Shown: piece after piece, positions 35,291 to 46,640 of the stretch
Layout: each line of letters begins with the position of its first letter
Position numbering within the stretch: the first letter of the stretch is position 1
From: Hibiscus mutabilis
Taxonomy: Eukaryota; Streptophyta; Magnoliopsida; Malvales; Malvaceae
Direction of reading: 5' to 3'
Assembly (NCBI GenBank): GCA_019671005.1
Contig: CM033744.1
Coordinates: forward strand, 12,268,128 to 12,332,127
DNA length: 64,000 bases
The notes under the pieces: generated by a model
The model's input: the letters and a program-made list of their open reading frames with translations, nothing else
Databases searched by the model: none
Told to the model about the DNA's origin: nothing
Made by a program: the position numbers and the translations under genes

Positions 35291-35919
35291 ACAGTTGGAT
35301 CTCACCCACGGTATCTACAAAAATCTTATTGACCGTACTGGAAAATAAAATAAATACTTGTGATGGTAAGACAATTATTTAAATATTTTGTAAGAATGAT
35401 TTAGAAGTTTTGTATTCAAATTTCTGTTTGAAATTTTTTTGAGTCGATTCTAGTTTATAACATTACGAGTAGAGTATTTTTGCATTGAGTAGAGTCAAAT
35501 AACTCGACTTTTCGAGTCGAGTTTTGTCCACCTTATCCTGATTATCACTTATCAATATATTTGATTGGAAAGGGAAAAAAGAGATAAAACAACATTTGGT
35601 ATATAAATTTGGTAATTTTTCAATCTCTGAATTTTTTTGTCCACGTTAATCTTAAACTTGAGAACTTTTTCCAACTTTTGCCCTGAGAAGTATCCAAGTT
35701 CATCACACATTTAGCCCTGAGAAGTATCCAAGTTCATGGACTAAGTTGTTAAAAGTTGCTAAGTTTCAAGACTAATGTGGACTAAAAAATTTTGGGACCA
35801 AACTAAAAAAATATTGCAAAGTTCAAACACTAATATGAAACATATAAGTTCTCAATTTCAAGTAACGGGCACATTAGGTTCAAAGATATAAACCAAACTG
35901 CCAATTTTGTTCAATTGTT
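35291..35919. other. Unassigned stretch with a short tandem duplication
   Basis: ccctgagaagtatccaagtt is present at 35681 and again at 35715, a 34-bp tandem duplication. Otherwise I see only AT-rich sequence. Confidence 0.5.
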
Positions 35920-35928
35920 TTTTAATAA

Positions 35929-36398
35929 GGCATAATGCAAAAAAAAATGCCCCTAACATTTGACTGAATAGTCATTTTGGCCTTTATTTTTTTTGAACCA
36001 TTTTAATTCCTAACGTTTTATTTTAGGTCAAAATGACCCCTCTGAAGATAAAAATCGTCAGTCAACTGACGATAAACAACTTGAAATATCTTGAAAAACC
36101 TACATGACAATGCACGCCGCGATAGTCGTGCCATATAGACAAATATGCTGACTTTAAGTAATGATACATTAGTCAAAAATATTTTTATAAAATTGTACGA
36201 AATATAAATATTTTTTTCTTCTGACGTGTCATTCTGTCAAGTCATTTTAAGTTGTTTATCGTCAGTGGACTAACAATTTTCATCCGCAGATGGGCCATTT
36301 TGACATAAAATGAAACGTTGGACGTTAAATTGGTTCAAAAAAATAGGGGCAGAAATGACTATTCAGTAAAATGTTAGGGGCACTTTTTGACTTATGCC
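35929..36398. mobile_element. Mutator-type MITE with a perfect 9-bp target duplication
   Basis: The ends are GGCATAATGCAAAAAA and, on the other strand, GGCATAAGTCAAAAAG; the inverted arms run for more than 130 bp (both contain cccctaacattt and actgaatagtcattt). The flanks are ttttaataa on both sides (35920-35928, 36399-36407). No transposase is present. Confidence 0.85.
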
Positions 36399-36407
36399 TT
36401 TTAATAA

Positions 36408-36798
36408 AATAGGCTAACTTCACCACATGTCCCTACATTTTTTTAATAAATTTCAACTTGTTCTCATGTTGATTGCCACACATGTTAGCTTTTTTCTTTT
36501 ATTTTCTTTTCACTGTATATTTTTCTTTTTTTTCAATACGCTTTTATTCCATTTTATAAATAAATAATGTTATAATTAAATGGCTTAAATATACATTTGG
36601 TACTTGAACTAGACATATTTTTTCAAGTAGGTACCAAAAGAATTTTTACTCCCAAGTTGGTACCTGAACTAGGGATTTTCTCCCAAGTTGGAACCTAAAG
36701 AATTTATACTCTCAAGTTGGCACCCGGACTTTAATTTCATTCACTGTTTTGGTACTTTTATTAATAGTTGTAGTCCCAAAACTTTTACTTTCTATCAA
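36408..36798. other. Unassigned stretch with ttggtacctgaact repeats
   Basis: The phrases ttggtacttgaactaga (36598), ttggtacctgaactagg (36657) and ttggcacccggactt (36718) recur. Such phrases are common at the ends of plant MITEs, but no second end is found before the LTR at 36799. Confidence 0.4.
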
Positions 36799-39387
36799 TT
36801 TAATACCCCAAATTTTTCTAAGTTGATTATCTTAGTGACTAAAATGACAAAAATGCAAAAGTTAGGATTTCTTCGATTATGGGTTATGGAAAAGGAATTT
36901 CCGAGATTTAAAAGCATCACATGATAGAGGGCAAGTTAATTAGGGTACTTGCAAAGTTTGGTAAAATTCGAGGAAAATTGGATTGGGAATTGAAGTTTAA
37001 AATTTAGTGACCAAAATGTTAAGCAATCAAAACTTGTGTGGTACAAGACTAAAAATGAAAAGTTGAAGGACTAAAGTTGTAATTTCCAAAAATTTAGGGG
37101 TTTTCATTTCATAAATAGATAGATCACCTAAGGATGTGGATCAAATGTGGAATTCTGGTTTGAACCGATATTTCAATTATTGGAAAATCATAGTCAAAGT
37201 TTAAGTAGAATTCGGGTATCCGGATAGAATTGGAAAATTATGAAATTTTGCTATATGATAAAAGAAGGATATAAAAAAAATTATTCCTAAGTTTTGGAAA
37301 TATTTTTAGTTCGATTCAGGATGAATCCTATGATTTATTTTGATTAAGGAATTTATTTAGTAACCGATAAAATTCTCGATAATTATCGGTAAATCGGATC
37401 GAACTAAAATTTCAAAGATAGTTCCATGGATCTTAGAAGAGTCATAAAATATTATTTTATGAATATTTAGATGTTAAAAAGATCAGAAAAAAATTTAAAT
37501 CGATTGAAATGATATAGAATGGCAATTTTGTGAATAAGTTGATCGGTAAAGGGCATTTTGGTCATTTTGCCCAAAAGGGACATGGAAGGAATTTTGAGAT
37601 TTATTTTATTTATGAATAGTTGATGATTAGAATCCAACTAAGTCTAGTTGGAATGTTACAAAATGGCAAATTATAAATATAGATCAAGTTGGAGGTATTT
37701 TTGGAAAGTGGAAATTATTGAATTAAAAAATCATTTTTTTATAATACAAGTGGCATAAATACATGAAAATATGAAGGAATTATCAGAAAAAGACCCTCCA
37801 AAACCGTGGTGAAGAGGATAAAGAAGAAGGAAATTTTCCAAGCTCGATTTAAGCTCGAATCTCAGTTTTAAGTCAAATCCGAATCAAAAGAAGATTCGAG
37901 GTACTATGAAGGAAATGATCGAGTAGAATTTAGTGAGGCATGTTAATAAATGGCCCAGGTGAGTGCATTTTTACTTATTTATTATATATGTGATATGAGT
38001 GATTGCATTATATATATTTATGACGTGTTGATAAATATGATGACTTGCGATGAACCGATCTTTGTATAAATAAAAATGTATGATGGCTTATTTATGCAAA
38101 TAGCATGAAATATTAAATCGCATATTGATACAATGATTGTAGCATAATGATTTACTCAAGGTAAATCGAATTTTAGATATTTGGATATGTACTACTCATT
38201 ATTGAATTATGGACAATAGTATTGAAGGATTGGATATAGAATACGAAAAATAATATATTGATATGCCCAAGTACTAGTATGAGAGTATTTGGTATAATTG
38301 GATATCCATAGAGTCCTAGTAGCTGTGTCATAGCACTACGGTGCGAGATAAATAATGTAGACTCTTCGGGGTTGAGATAAACAATGTAGACTCTTTGGGG
38401 GTCGAGATAAACAATGTAGACTCTTCGGGGTCGAGATAAATAATGTAGACTCTTAGGGGTCAAGATAAACAATGTAGACTCTATGGGGTCGAGATAAACA
38501 ATGTATACTCTTAAGGGTCGAGATAGACAATGTAGACTCTTCGGGGTCGAGATAGACAATGTAGACTCTTCGGGGTCGAGATAGACTCTACGGAGTCGGT
38601 TCAAACACTACGGTGTTATATAGCACAAAATATGCAAGTATGAGGAGCAAAGGGCATCCTCGAGTACGTACTCATCTCAGTTGCTTCGTCAATGTAGACG
38701 CTAAGGAGTCGTAGACACTACGGTGTCGTGATGACTCACGTACCATGGCATCACATGATTTTGTACTTTGGGCTATAATACTTAAAATGCATTTATGCGA
38801 GTAGTTAAGCTAAAAAGCTTAACGTACACAAGACTGATAAGATAGACCGAATTCTATGATTTAAATATTATATTGGTTAATGAACTATACTTGTAAGGTA
38901 GTTTTATGCATGATAAAATGTTATCAACTGCAATTGGAAACCGTTTGCCATTTTGCAGGAAATGTATAACACTGTTAAATGACAGGGGAATGATTTTGAT
39001 AAGTTTATTTTATGTTATTTCTATACATGGAAATGCTTTACTTCAATTTATAGTTGCCTCACTAAGTGAACACGTTTTTTTGAAACTAGACTAAGTGAAT
39101 ACTTAGCGTGTGCTGTTTCACACGTAGATTATTGGAAACTTACCAGAAGAGGAGTCAAGCATGTTAATCAAGATGCAATCTGCCAAACATCAGTAAGACA
39201 TTCTAAATTTATGATATTCTTTATTGGGCATGTATCAGTTTATTCGTTGGTTATTTTATAAGCTAGTTTTATGTCAGATGTTAAAAAATAAAAAAATAAA
39301 AAAAATTTACAAGTCAAGAAATCAGCTAAATAATTTAGTAACATCTTCAATGTGTATTTAATCATCGAATACGTTGAGGGTGTTACA
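36799..39387 (+). mobile_element. First LTR of the third chromovirus
   Basis: It starts TTTAATACCCCAAA (first G lost) and ends GAGGGTGTTACA beside a PBS. Compared with the second LTR (42103-44551) it lacks about 36 bp near 36825 and carries more minisatellite units. The rest aligns closely by eye. It ends ACTTAGCGTGTGCTGTTTCA near 39100, a block also found inverted in the solo LTR at 11046-15015. Confidence 0.85.
38345..38598 (+). repeat. 29-bp minisatellite, eight units plus a partial
   Basis: The unit is like gagataaacaatgtagactc followed by ttcggggtc. Eight full units and one shortened unit are seen. The minus-strand open frame across it (38604-38173) only translates the repeat. Confidence 0.9.
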
Positions 39388-42102
39388 TTTATTGGTATCA
39401 GAGCTACAGATTTAGCCAGTTCTGGATGCAAAACCGAGTTTGGTATAAGTTGTCAGTAAATACATGCCCCTAGAATGTCATATTACTGATGTGTTGATTA
39501 TATGACTTGAAGATGCTCCTCGTTAGTATAAGATGAGATAAGATTATAATAAGAAAAGTAAAACACTACTGGACTTCGTCAATCGACGAATCTCAAAGGT
39601 CAAGAAAGGACTCACGACGAGTACAATGAAGTAAAATAGTTATTGTAATCAACTTCAGTTTGAGTTGAGTTACCTGCATTGTAAGGAGTTGATGCAGTAA
39701 TTATAAGATGTTAGTCTTTAACATCTATACATGCACTTATGTTTATAACATCATAGATTATAAGGGAATATATCGACTACATGGAGTACCAGCCTCGATA
39801 GTATCTAATAGAAATTCGAGGTTTACTTTAAGATTTTGGAAGTTCTGAAAGTTATGAATATTGAAAAGTCAGAAGAAGTAACATTATTCCTAAGGGAACA
39901 TGTTTTTATTTGGGTGGATTAATGTCACAAAGTAGTACTTACAATAGAAGTGACCTGGAAAATTTTCTAGGAGTTAAAAGAGCTGAAAGCTCAACTGTAA
40001 GAATTTTTAGACTGAAGTTATAATTAATCCACTATACTATTGTGAGAAGCTCCAGAATTATTCGTAAAGAAGGAAGATAGTTCTTTACAACCATGTAGTG
40101 ACTATATAAAAGGAAAATAAGAAAAAGATAATGATATATTTTCTATTAGGATTATCAGTTAACCTAAACCAGAAAGACTGGATGTGAGTTTGGTTATTAA
40201 AAGTGGCTTTCTTAGGTCATATTACTTCAACTATAGGGATCTGAGTCGATCCTAAAAATATTACAGAGGTTCGCAGTTTCTTAAAACTTATTGGTTATGA
40301 TCGAAGGTTTGTGAAAGATTTCTTGATGATATGTTATGAGCTTGTATAATTGAATTTAAAATCATGGAAAAGATATATACCGTTTGTAGAAACTGCTTAT
40401 AGTAATAGTTATCAAGAAAGTATACAGATGGAACCCTACGAGGTTCTCTATGGTCGAAAGGGTAAATCACTTTTAAATTAGTTTGATTTAAAGATCATAA
40501 ATTAATTAAGTCTGACTTATTACAAGAAATGGAAGAAAAAGTAAAGATTATACAATATAATCTTAAAAAGATTAATGGCATAAGTCTTATATAGACTTGA
40601 AAGGAAAATATATTCAATTCGAAGACAAATGAATAACATGATATCTATCTTCGCATTGTTCTTCAAACTTTTCGAGAAAAGAAGCTATATGCTTAGTTGT
40701 TAAAGTGTAAATCTTGGTTGCTAGAAGATTGCTTTTCTTAGTCATGTGGTTTTGGCAGAAGAGATAAGAGTAAATCCCAAGAAAGTACCAACTATAGTTG
40801 AATAGAAACCTCTGAAGAATGTTTTCGAGGTTCGAAGTTTCTTGGGACTTGTTGGTTATTATCGAAAGTTTGTAAAGAATTTCTTGATGATTGCCTCCCC
40901 ACTGACCAAGCTATTGAGGAAAGGTGTGCCATTCAGTTGGACAGATAAGTGCCAATAAAACTTTGAGACATTAAAAAAGATATTAATCGAAACCCCGATA
41001 TTAATACAACCAAAATCGGGCAAAGATTATATAGTTTATAACAATGTTTCTCATAAAGGTTTGAGAAGTGTACTTAAGTAAGAAGGAAAAGTAGTGGTTT
41101 ATGCTTCGAGACAACTTAAGATGCATGAGAGGAAATTATCCTACTCATGATTTGGAGCTGACAATGGTTGTATTTGCTTTAAAGATATAACGTCATTATT
41201 TATATGGTGAATGATGCTATATTTACATAGATGAAAGAAGTTTAAAGTATATGTTAACTAATAAGAAGTTGAACCTGAGGCAAGAAGGTGGATAGTCAGT
41301 ATAAGGATAAATCTGATCAAAATAAGAATTTTGATATCGGATTTAGAAATTAAAATGCAGTAGAAGGTATTGAATTTGGATCGAACAAGATTGTTAAGCG
41401 TGCTCAAGCCAGAGAAATTCAAGGATGGGTGGCCTTCTGGGAAGTGTCATGGAATCAAATTTTTGATCGAATAAGTAGAAGAATGTGAAATCGAAGACTT
41501 TGAAATTAGTCTGATGGATGTTTGTATTATCGAGGAAAAACCTATTTTTCAAACAATGAAGAATTAAAGAAACAACTTATCTTTGAAGTACATTATAGTC
41601 CTTTGATTGTACATCAAGGGGAAACCAGATGTATCAAGATTTAAAGAATCGATCTTGATGGCATAGCATGAAAAGAATTATAACTGAGTTTGTTTCTAAA
41701 TATCTAACATGTCAACAAGAAAAAGCAGAACTTCAAGTACCTTCTGAATTGTCGTGTCTAATTTTAATTTCTCAATGGAAATGAGAACGAGTGATGATGG
41801 ATTTTGTATTAGGGCTATCTTTGACATCGAATAAGAAGGATTCAATCTGGGTGATTGTAGATAGATTGACTAAGTTAGCACAATTTATCCTTGTTCGAAC
41901 AGATTACCCTAGGGATAAGTATGCTGAGTTGTATATTAAAGAAATAAGTCAATTTAGCTTGTTAAAGTTCTTTGGCGAAATCATAAAATTGAGAAAACGA
42001 CTTGGGAAAGAAAAAGGAGATGTGAGAAAGCGGTTTCCTCACCTTTTTGAACCAGGTATGTGTTAAAAATTTGAGGACGAATTTTCTTAAGGGGTAGAGA
42101 AT
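39388..42102 (+). pseudogene. Decayed, rearranged pol of the third chromovirus
   Basis: PBS TGGTATCAGAGC lies at 39393-39404. Gag is not recognisable. A reverse-transcriptase piece is read near 40203-40330 (VAFLGHITSTIGI, stop, VDPKN, then TEVRSFLKLIGYDRRFV). Directly after it, at about 40380-40465, stands an integrase C-terminal piece (FVETAYSNSYQESIQMEPYE, VLYGRK). Then RT sequence returns near 40734-40920 (VRSFLGLVGYYRKFVKNFLM), followed by RNase H (VYASRQLKMHERKLSYS, ~41098) and the integrase: a zinc-binding part near 41590-41720 and the core frame 41791-42066 (MDFVLGLSLTSNKKDSIWVI). Stops are frequent. Order and duplication show internal rearrangement. Confidence 0.75.
42072..42102 (+). 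promoter_or_regulatory. Polypurine tract of the third chromovirus
   Basis: gaggacgaattttc followed by aaggggtagagaat stands immediately before the LTR start at 42103. Confidence 0.75.
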
Positions 42103-44551
42103 TGTAATACCCCAAAATTTTCTAAGTTGATTAAGGATCATTTAGTACTAAGATAACAGCTTAAAAGTTATCTTAGTGACTAAAATGACAAAAATGCAAA
42201 AGTTAGGATTTCTTCGATTATGGATTATGGAAAATGAATTTCTGAGATTTAAAAGCATCACATGATAGAGGAGAGTTAACTAGGGTACTTGCAAAGTTTG
42301 GTCGAAATTAGAGGAAAATTGGATTGAGAATTGAAGTTTAAAATTTAGTGACCAAAATGTTATGCAGTCAAAACTTGTGTGGTACAGGACTAAAAATGAA
42401 ACGTTGAAGGACTAAAGTTGTAATTTCCCAAAATTTAAGGGTTTTCATTTCATAAATATATAGATTACCTAAGGGTGTGGATAAAATGTGGAATTCTGGT
42501 TTGAACCAATATCTAAATTGTTGAGAAATCGCAATCAAAGTTTAAGTAGAATTCGAGTATTCAGATCGAATTGGAAAATTATGAAATTTTACTATGTGAT
42601 AGAAGAAGGATATAAAAAATTATTCCAAGTTTTGGAAATATTTTTAGTTCGATTCAGGATGAATCCTATGATTTATTTTGATTAAGGAATTTATTTAGTA
42701 ACGGATAAAATTCTTGATAATTATGGTAAATTGGATCGAGCTAAAATTTCAGAGATGGTTTCATGGATCTTAGAAGAGTCATAAAATATTATTTTATGAA
42801 TATTTAAATGTTAAAAAGATTAGGAAAAATTTAAATCGATTGAAATGATATAGAATGGCAATTTTGTGAATAAGTTGATCGGTAAAGGGCATTTTGGTCA
42901 TTTTGTCCAAAAGGGACATGGAAGGAGTTTTGAGATTTATTTTATTAATGAATAGTTGCTGATTATAATCCAACTAAGTCTAGTTGGAATGTTAGAAAAT
43001 GGCAAATTAGAAATATAGATCTAGTTGGAGGGTATTTTTGGAAAGTGTAAATTATTGAATTAAAAATTAATTTTTTATTATACAAGTGGCATAAATACAT
43101 GAAAATATGAAGTAATTATCAGAAAAAGACCCTCCAAAAACGTGGTGAAGAGTAGAAAGAAGACGGAAATTTTCCAAGCTCGATTTAAGTCCCGAATCTC
43201 GGTTTAAGTCAAATCCGAATCAAAAGAAGATTCGAGGTAATATGAAGGAAAGGATCGAGTAGAATTTAGTGAGGCATGCTAATAAATGCCCATGAGAGTG
43301 CATTTTTACTTATTTATTATATATTTGATATGAGTGATTGCATTATACATATTTATGACATGTTGATAAATAGGATGACTTGCGATGAACCGGCCTTTGT
43401 ATAAATAAAAATGTATGATGGCTTATTTATGCAAATAGAATGAAATATTAAATGGCATATTGATACAATGATTGTAGCATAATGATTTACTCAAGGTAAA
43501 TCGGATTTTAGATATTTGGATATGCACTGCTCATTATGGAATTATGGACAATAGTATTGAAGGATTGGATATAGAATATGAAAAATAATATATTGATATG
43601 CCCAAGTACTAGTGTGAGAGTCTTTGGTATAATTGGATATCCATAGAGTCATATTAGCTGCGTCATATCACTACGGTGCGAGATAAAGAATGTAGACTCT
43701 TCGGGGTTGAGTTAAACGATGTAGACTCTTCAGGGTCGAGATAAACAATATAGTCTCTTCGGGGTCGAGATAGACTCTACGGAGTCGCTTCGAACACTAC
43801 GGTGTTACATAGCACAAAATGTGCAAGTATGAGGAGCAAAGGGCATCCTTGAGTACATACTCATCTCAGTCGCTTCGTCGATGCAGACGCTAAGGCATCG
43901 TAGACACTACGGTGTCGTGATGACTCGCGTACCATGGCATCACATGATTTTGTACTTTGGGCTATAATACTTAAAATGCATTTATGCAGGTAGTTATGCT
44001 AAAAATCTTAACGTACACAAGACTTGTAAGACAGATCGAATTCTATGATTTAAATATTATATTGGTTAATGAACTATACTTGTAAGGTAGTTCTATGCAT
44101 GATAAAATGTTATGAACTGCAATTGGAAACCGTTTGCCATTTTGTAGGAAATGTATAGCTCTGTTAAATGACAGAGGAATGACTTTGATAAGTTTATTTT
44201 ATGTTATTTCTATACATGGAAATGCTTTACTTCAATTTATAGTTGCCTCACTAAGTAAATACTTAGCGTGTGCTGTTTCACACGTAGGTTATTGGAAACT
44301 TACCGGAAGAGAAGTCAAGCATGTTAATCAAGCTGCAATCTTCCAAACATCAGTAAGACATTTTAAATTTATGATATTCTTTAGTGGGCATGTATCAGTT
44401 TATTCGTTGGTTATTTTATAAGCTAGTTTTATGTCAGGTGTTAAAAAATAAAAAATAAATTAAAAAAATTTATAAGTCAAGAAATCAGTTAAATAATTTA
44501 GTAACATCTTCAATGTGTATTTAATCATTGAATTACGTTGAGGGTGTTACA
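42103..44551 (+). mobile_element. Second LTR of the third chromovirus
   Basis: It starts TGTAATACCCCAAAATTTTC and ends GAGGGTGTTACA, about 2.45 kb. It has a polypurine tract before it, as a 3' LTR should, but also a PBS and internal sequence after it, as a 5' LTR should. Confidence 0.9.
43680..43788 (+). repeat. 29-bp minisatellite, three units plus a partial
   Basis: The same unit and position as 38345-38598 in the first LTR, but far fewer copies. Confidence 0.85.
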
Positions 44552-45440
44552 TTTAGTGGTATCAGAGCTATAGGTTTAGCCGATTCTGGATGCAAAACCG
44601 AGTTTGTTATAAGTTGTCAGTAAATACATGCCCCTATAATGTCATATTACTGATGTGTTGATTGTATGACTTGAAGCTACTCCTCATTAGTATAAGATGA
44701 GATAAGATTATAATAAGAAAAGTAAGATGCTACTGGATTTCACCAATCGACGAATCTCAAAGGTCAAGAAAGGACTTACAGCGGTACAATGAAGTAAAAT
44801 AGTTATTGTAATCAACTTCAGTTTGAGTTGAGTTACCTGCATTGTAAGGAGTTGATGCAGTAATTATAAGATGTTAGTCTTTAACATCTATATATGCACT
44901 TATGTTTATAACAACATAGATTATAAGGGAATATATCGACTACATGGAGTACCAACCTCGATAGTATCTAATAGAAATACGAGGTTTACTTTAAGATTTT
45001 GGAAGGTCTGAAAGATATGAATATTGAAAAGTTAGAATAAGTAATATTATTCCTAAGGGATGTTTGTATTTGGGTGGATTAATGCCACAAAGTAGTACCT
45101 ACAATAGAAGCGACCTAGAAAATTTTCTAGGAGTTAAAAGAGCTGAAAGCTCAACTGTAAGAATTGTTATACTGGAGTTATAATTAATCCAATGTACTAT
45201 TGTGAGAAGCTCCAAAATTATTCGTAAAGAAGGAAGATAGTTCTTTACGACCATGTAGTGATTATTTATAAAAGGAAAATAAGAAAAAGATAATGATATA
45301 TTTTCTATTAGGATTATCAGTTAACATGAACCAGAAAAACTGTTTGGTTATTAAAAGTGGATTTCTTAGGTCATATTACTTCAGCTATAGGGATCTGAGT
45401 GATCCTAAAAATATTACAGAGGTTCACAGTTTCTTAGGTC
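44552..45440 (+). pseudogene. Second, truncated copy of the chromovirus internal region
   Basis: PBS TGGTATCAGAGC is at 44557-44568. The sequence then follows 39388-40295 almost base for base, including the RT piece (FLGHITSAIGI, near 45360), and stops at about 45440 where copia sequence begins. Confidence 0.8.
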
Positions 45441-46632
45441 ATAAAATTACACAGAATGTACATTTATAGTAGTTGACTTCTAACTGTAACTAACCCATAA
45501 CCTCATTAGCTAAGCTGAAACTAAACTAACTAATTTTTATACTTCCCTAAAGTTGGTTTCTTTTTAATGTATCTGACAACTCTGAGTGCAGCTTTCAAGT
45601 GTGTTTTTTCGGTTGCTGCATAAATTGACTTAGATGGTGAACAATATATGTGATGCCAGGCCTTGTGTGAGTTAGGTAGATTAATCTTTTTATTAATTTT
45701 TGAAATATGTGTTTTTTTCTCCCAAAATCTCATCTTCACTATCTTGTTGCAAACTCAAATCATAATCTGCAGTAGTAAATTTCATGTGTTGTTCCATTGA
45801 TGTAGCAGCAGGTTTTCATCCTCTCAACTCTGTATTCTCTAGTAATTTCAACACATATTTTTTCTAGTTTAACAATATTCTATCTTTAAATTTATAAACT
45901 TCAAAACCAAGAAAATATTTCAATTCACCCAAATCCTAAATCTAAAATTAAAGTTTAAGATGCTTTTCAATTCTTCAATCATCACAACATCATTACCAAT
46001 TAATAGAAGATCATCACATAGATAAGCATTATCACTATCTTTACTCTCTGTCTTTTTGTGAAGAGAGAATAATTATGTCTGCTTTGTGAATAACCAGTAG
46101 ATATCAAAGCTTTTGTCAATTTTATATTACATTGTCTAGATACTTTTTTAACCCATATTGATTTTTGTAACCTGCAAACTTGCTTCTCCCCTGACTGCAT
46201 AAACCTTCAATAAAAGACATGTAAACCTCTTCAATAGGATCACCATGCAAAAAAAATATTGTACACATCCATCTACAGAAGATGACAAGCATGCATAGAG
46301 GCAAAAACAAAAACAACTCGAACAGTTATAAGTTTGATTATAGGGAAAAAGTTTATTTAACATCCTCCATTTTTTTTGGTTATATCCCTTAGCAAACACC
46401 TTTGCCTTATAGCGTTCAACCTCACCAGAAGTCTTATATTTAATCTTGTAAACTCATTTGCAACTAATAGACACTTTTCCTTGAGACAAAAACATAACAG
46501 ACCAAGTGCTATTAGATTTCAAGGCTTGAATCTTGTCTTTCATGGCAATAATTCAAAAAGGATCTTTAATATCTTGAGAATAAGTGGTTGGTTCAACAAA
46601 TGTACAAGTGGAGGAAAGAAATAATTTAGTAT
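45441..46632 (-). pseudogene. Copia reverse transcriptase and RNase H part (downstream half)
   Basis: On the minus strand, near 46600-46390, come VEPTTYSQDIKDPF, a stop for W, then AMKDKIQALKSNSTW and GEVERYKAKVFAKGYN, the start of the Ty1/copia reverse transcriptase. The frame 46200-46000 holds VCRLQKSIWVKKVSRQCNIK and LISTGYSQSRHNYSLFTK. The end of RT and start of RNase H lies in 45739-45530 (HLKAALRVVRYIKKKPTLGK). Several frameshifts and stops are present. After it, near 45530-45445, a TATAAATG-containing segment could be the remnant of the 3' LTR. The upstream half (integrase) is at 62300-63703; the two were separated by the hAT insertion. Confidence 0.8.
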
Positions 46633-46640
46633 GGCCAGGC
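46633..46640. repeat. Candidate left target duplication of the hAT element
   Basis: ggccaggc here and gatcaggt at 62287-62294 agree in 5 of 8 bases, and all three differences are transitions. It is acceptable as a decayed 8-bp duplication, not proven. Confidence 0.35.

Noticed and set aside
38173..38604. 143-residue minus-strand open frame with repeated VYIVYLDPEESTLF-like units
   Set aside because: It is the translation of the 29-bp minisatellite in a chromovirus LTR; the other LTR has a different copy number and no such frame.
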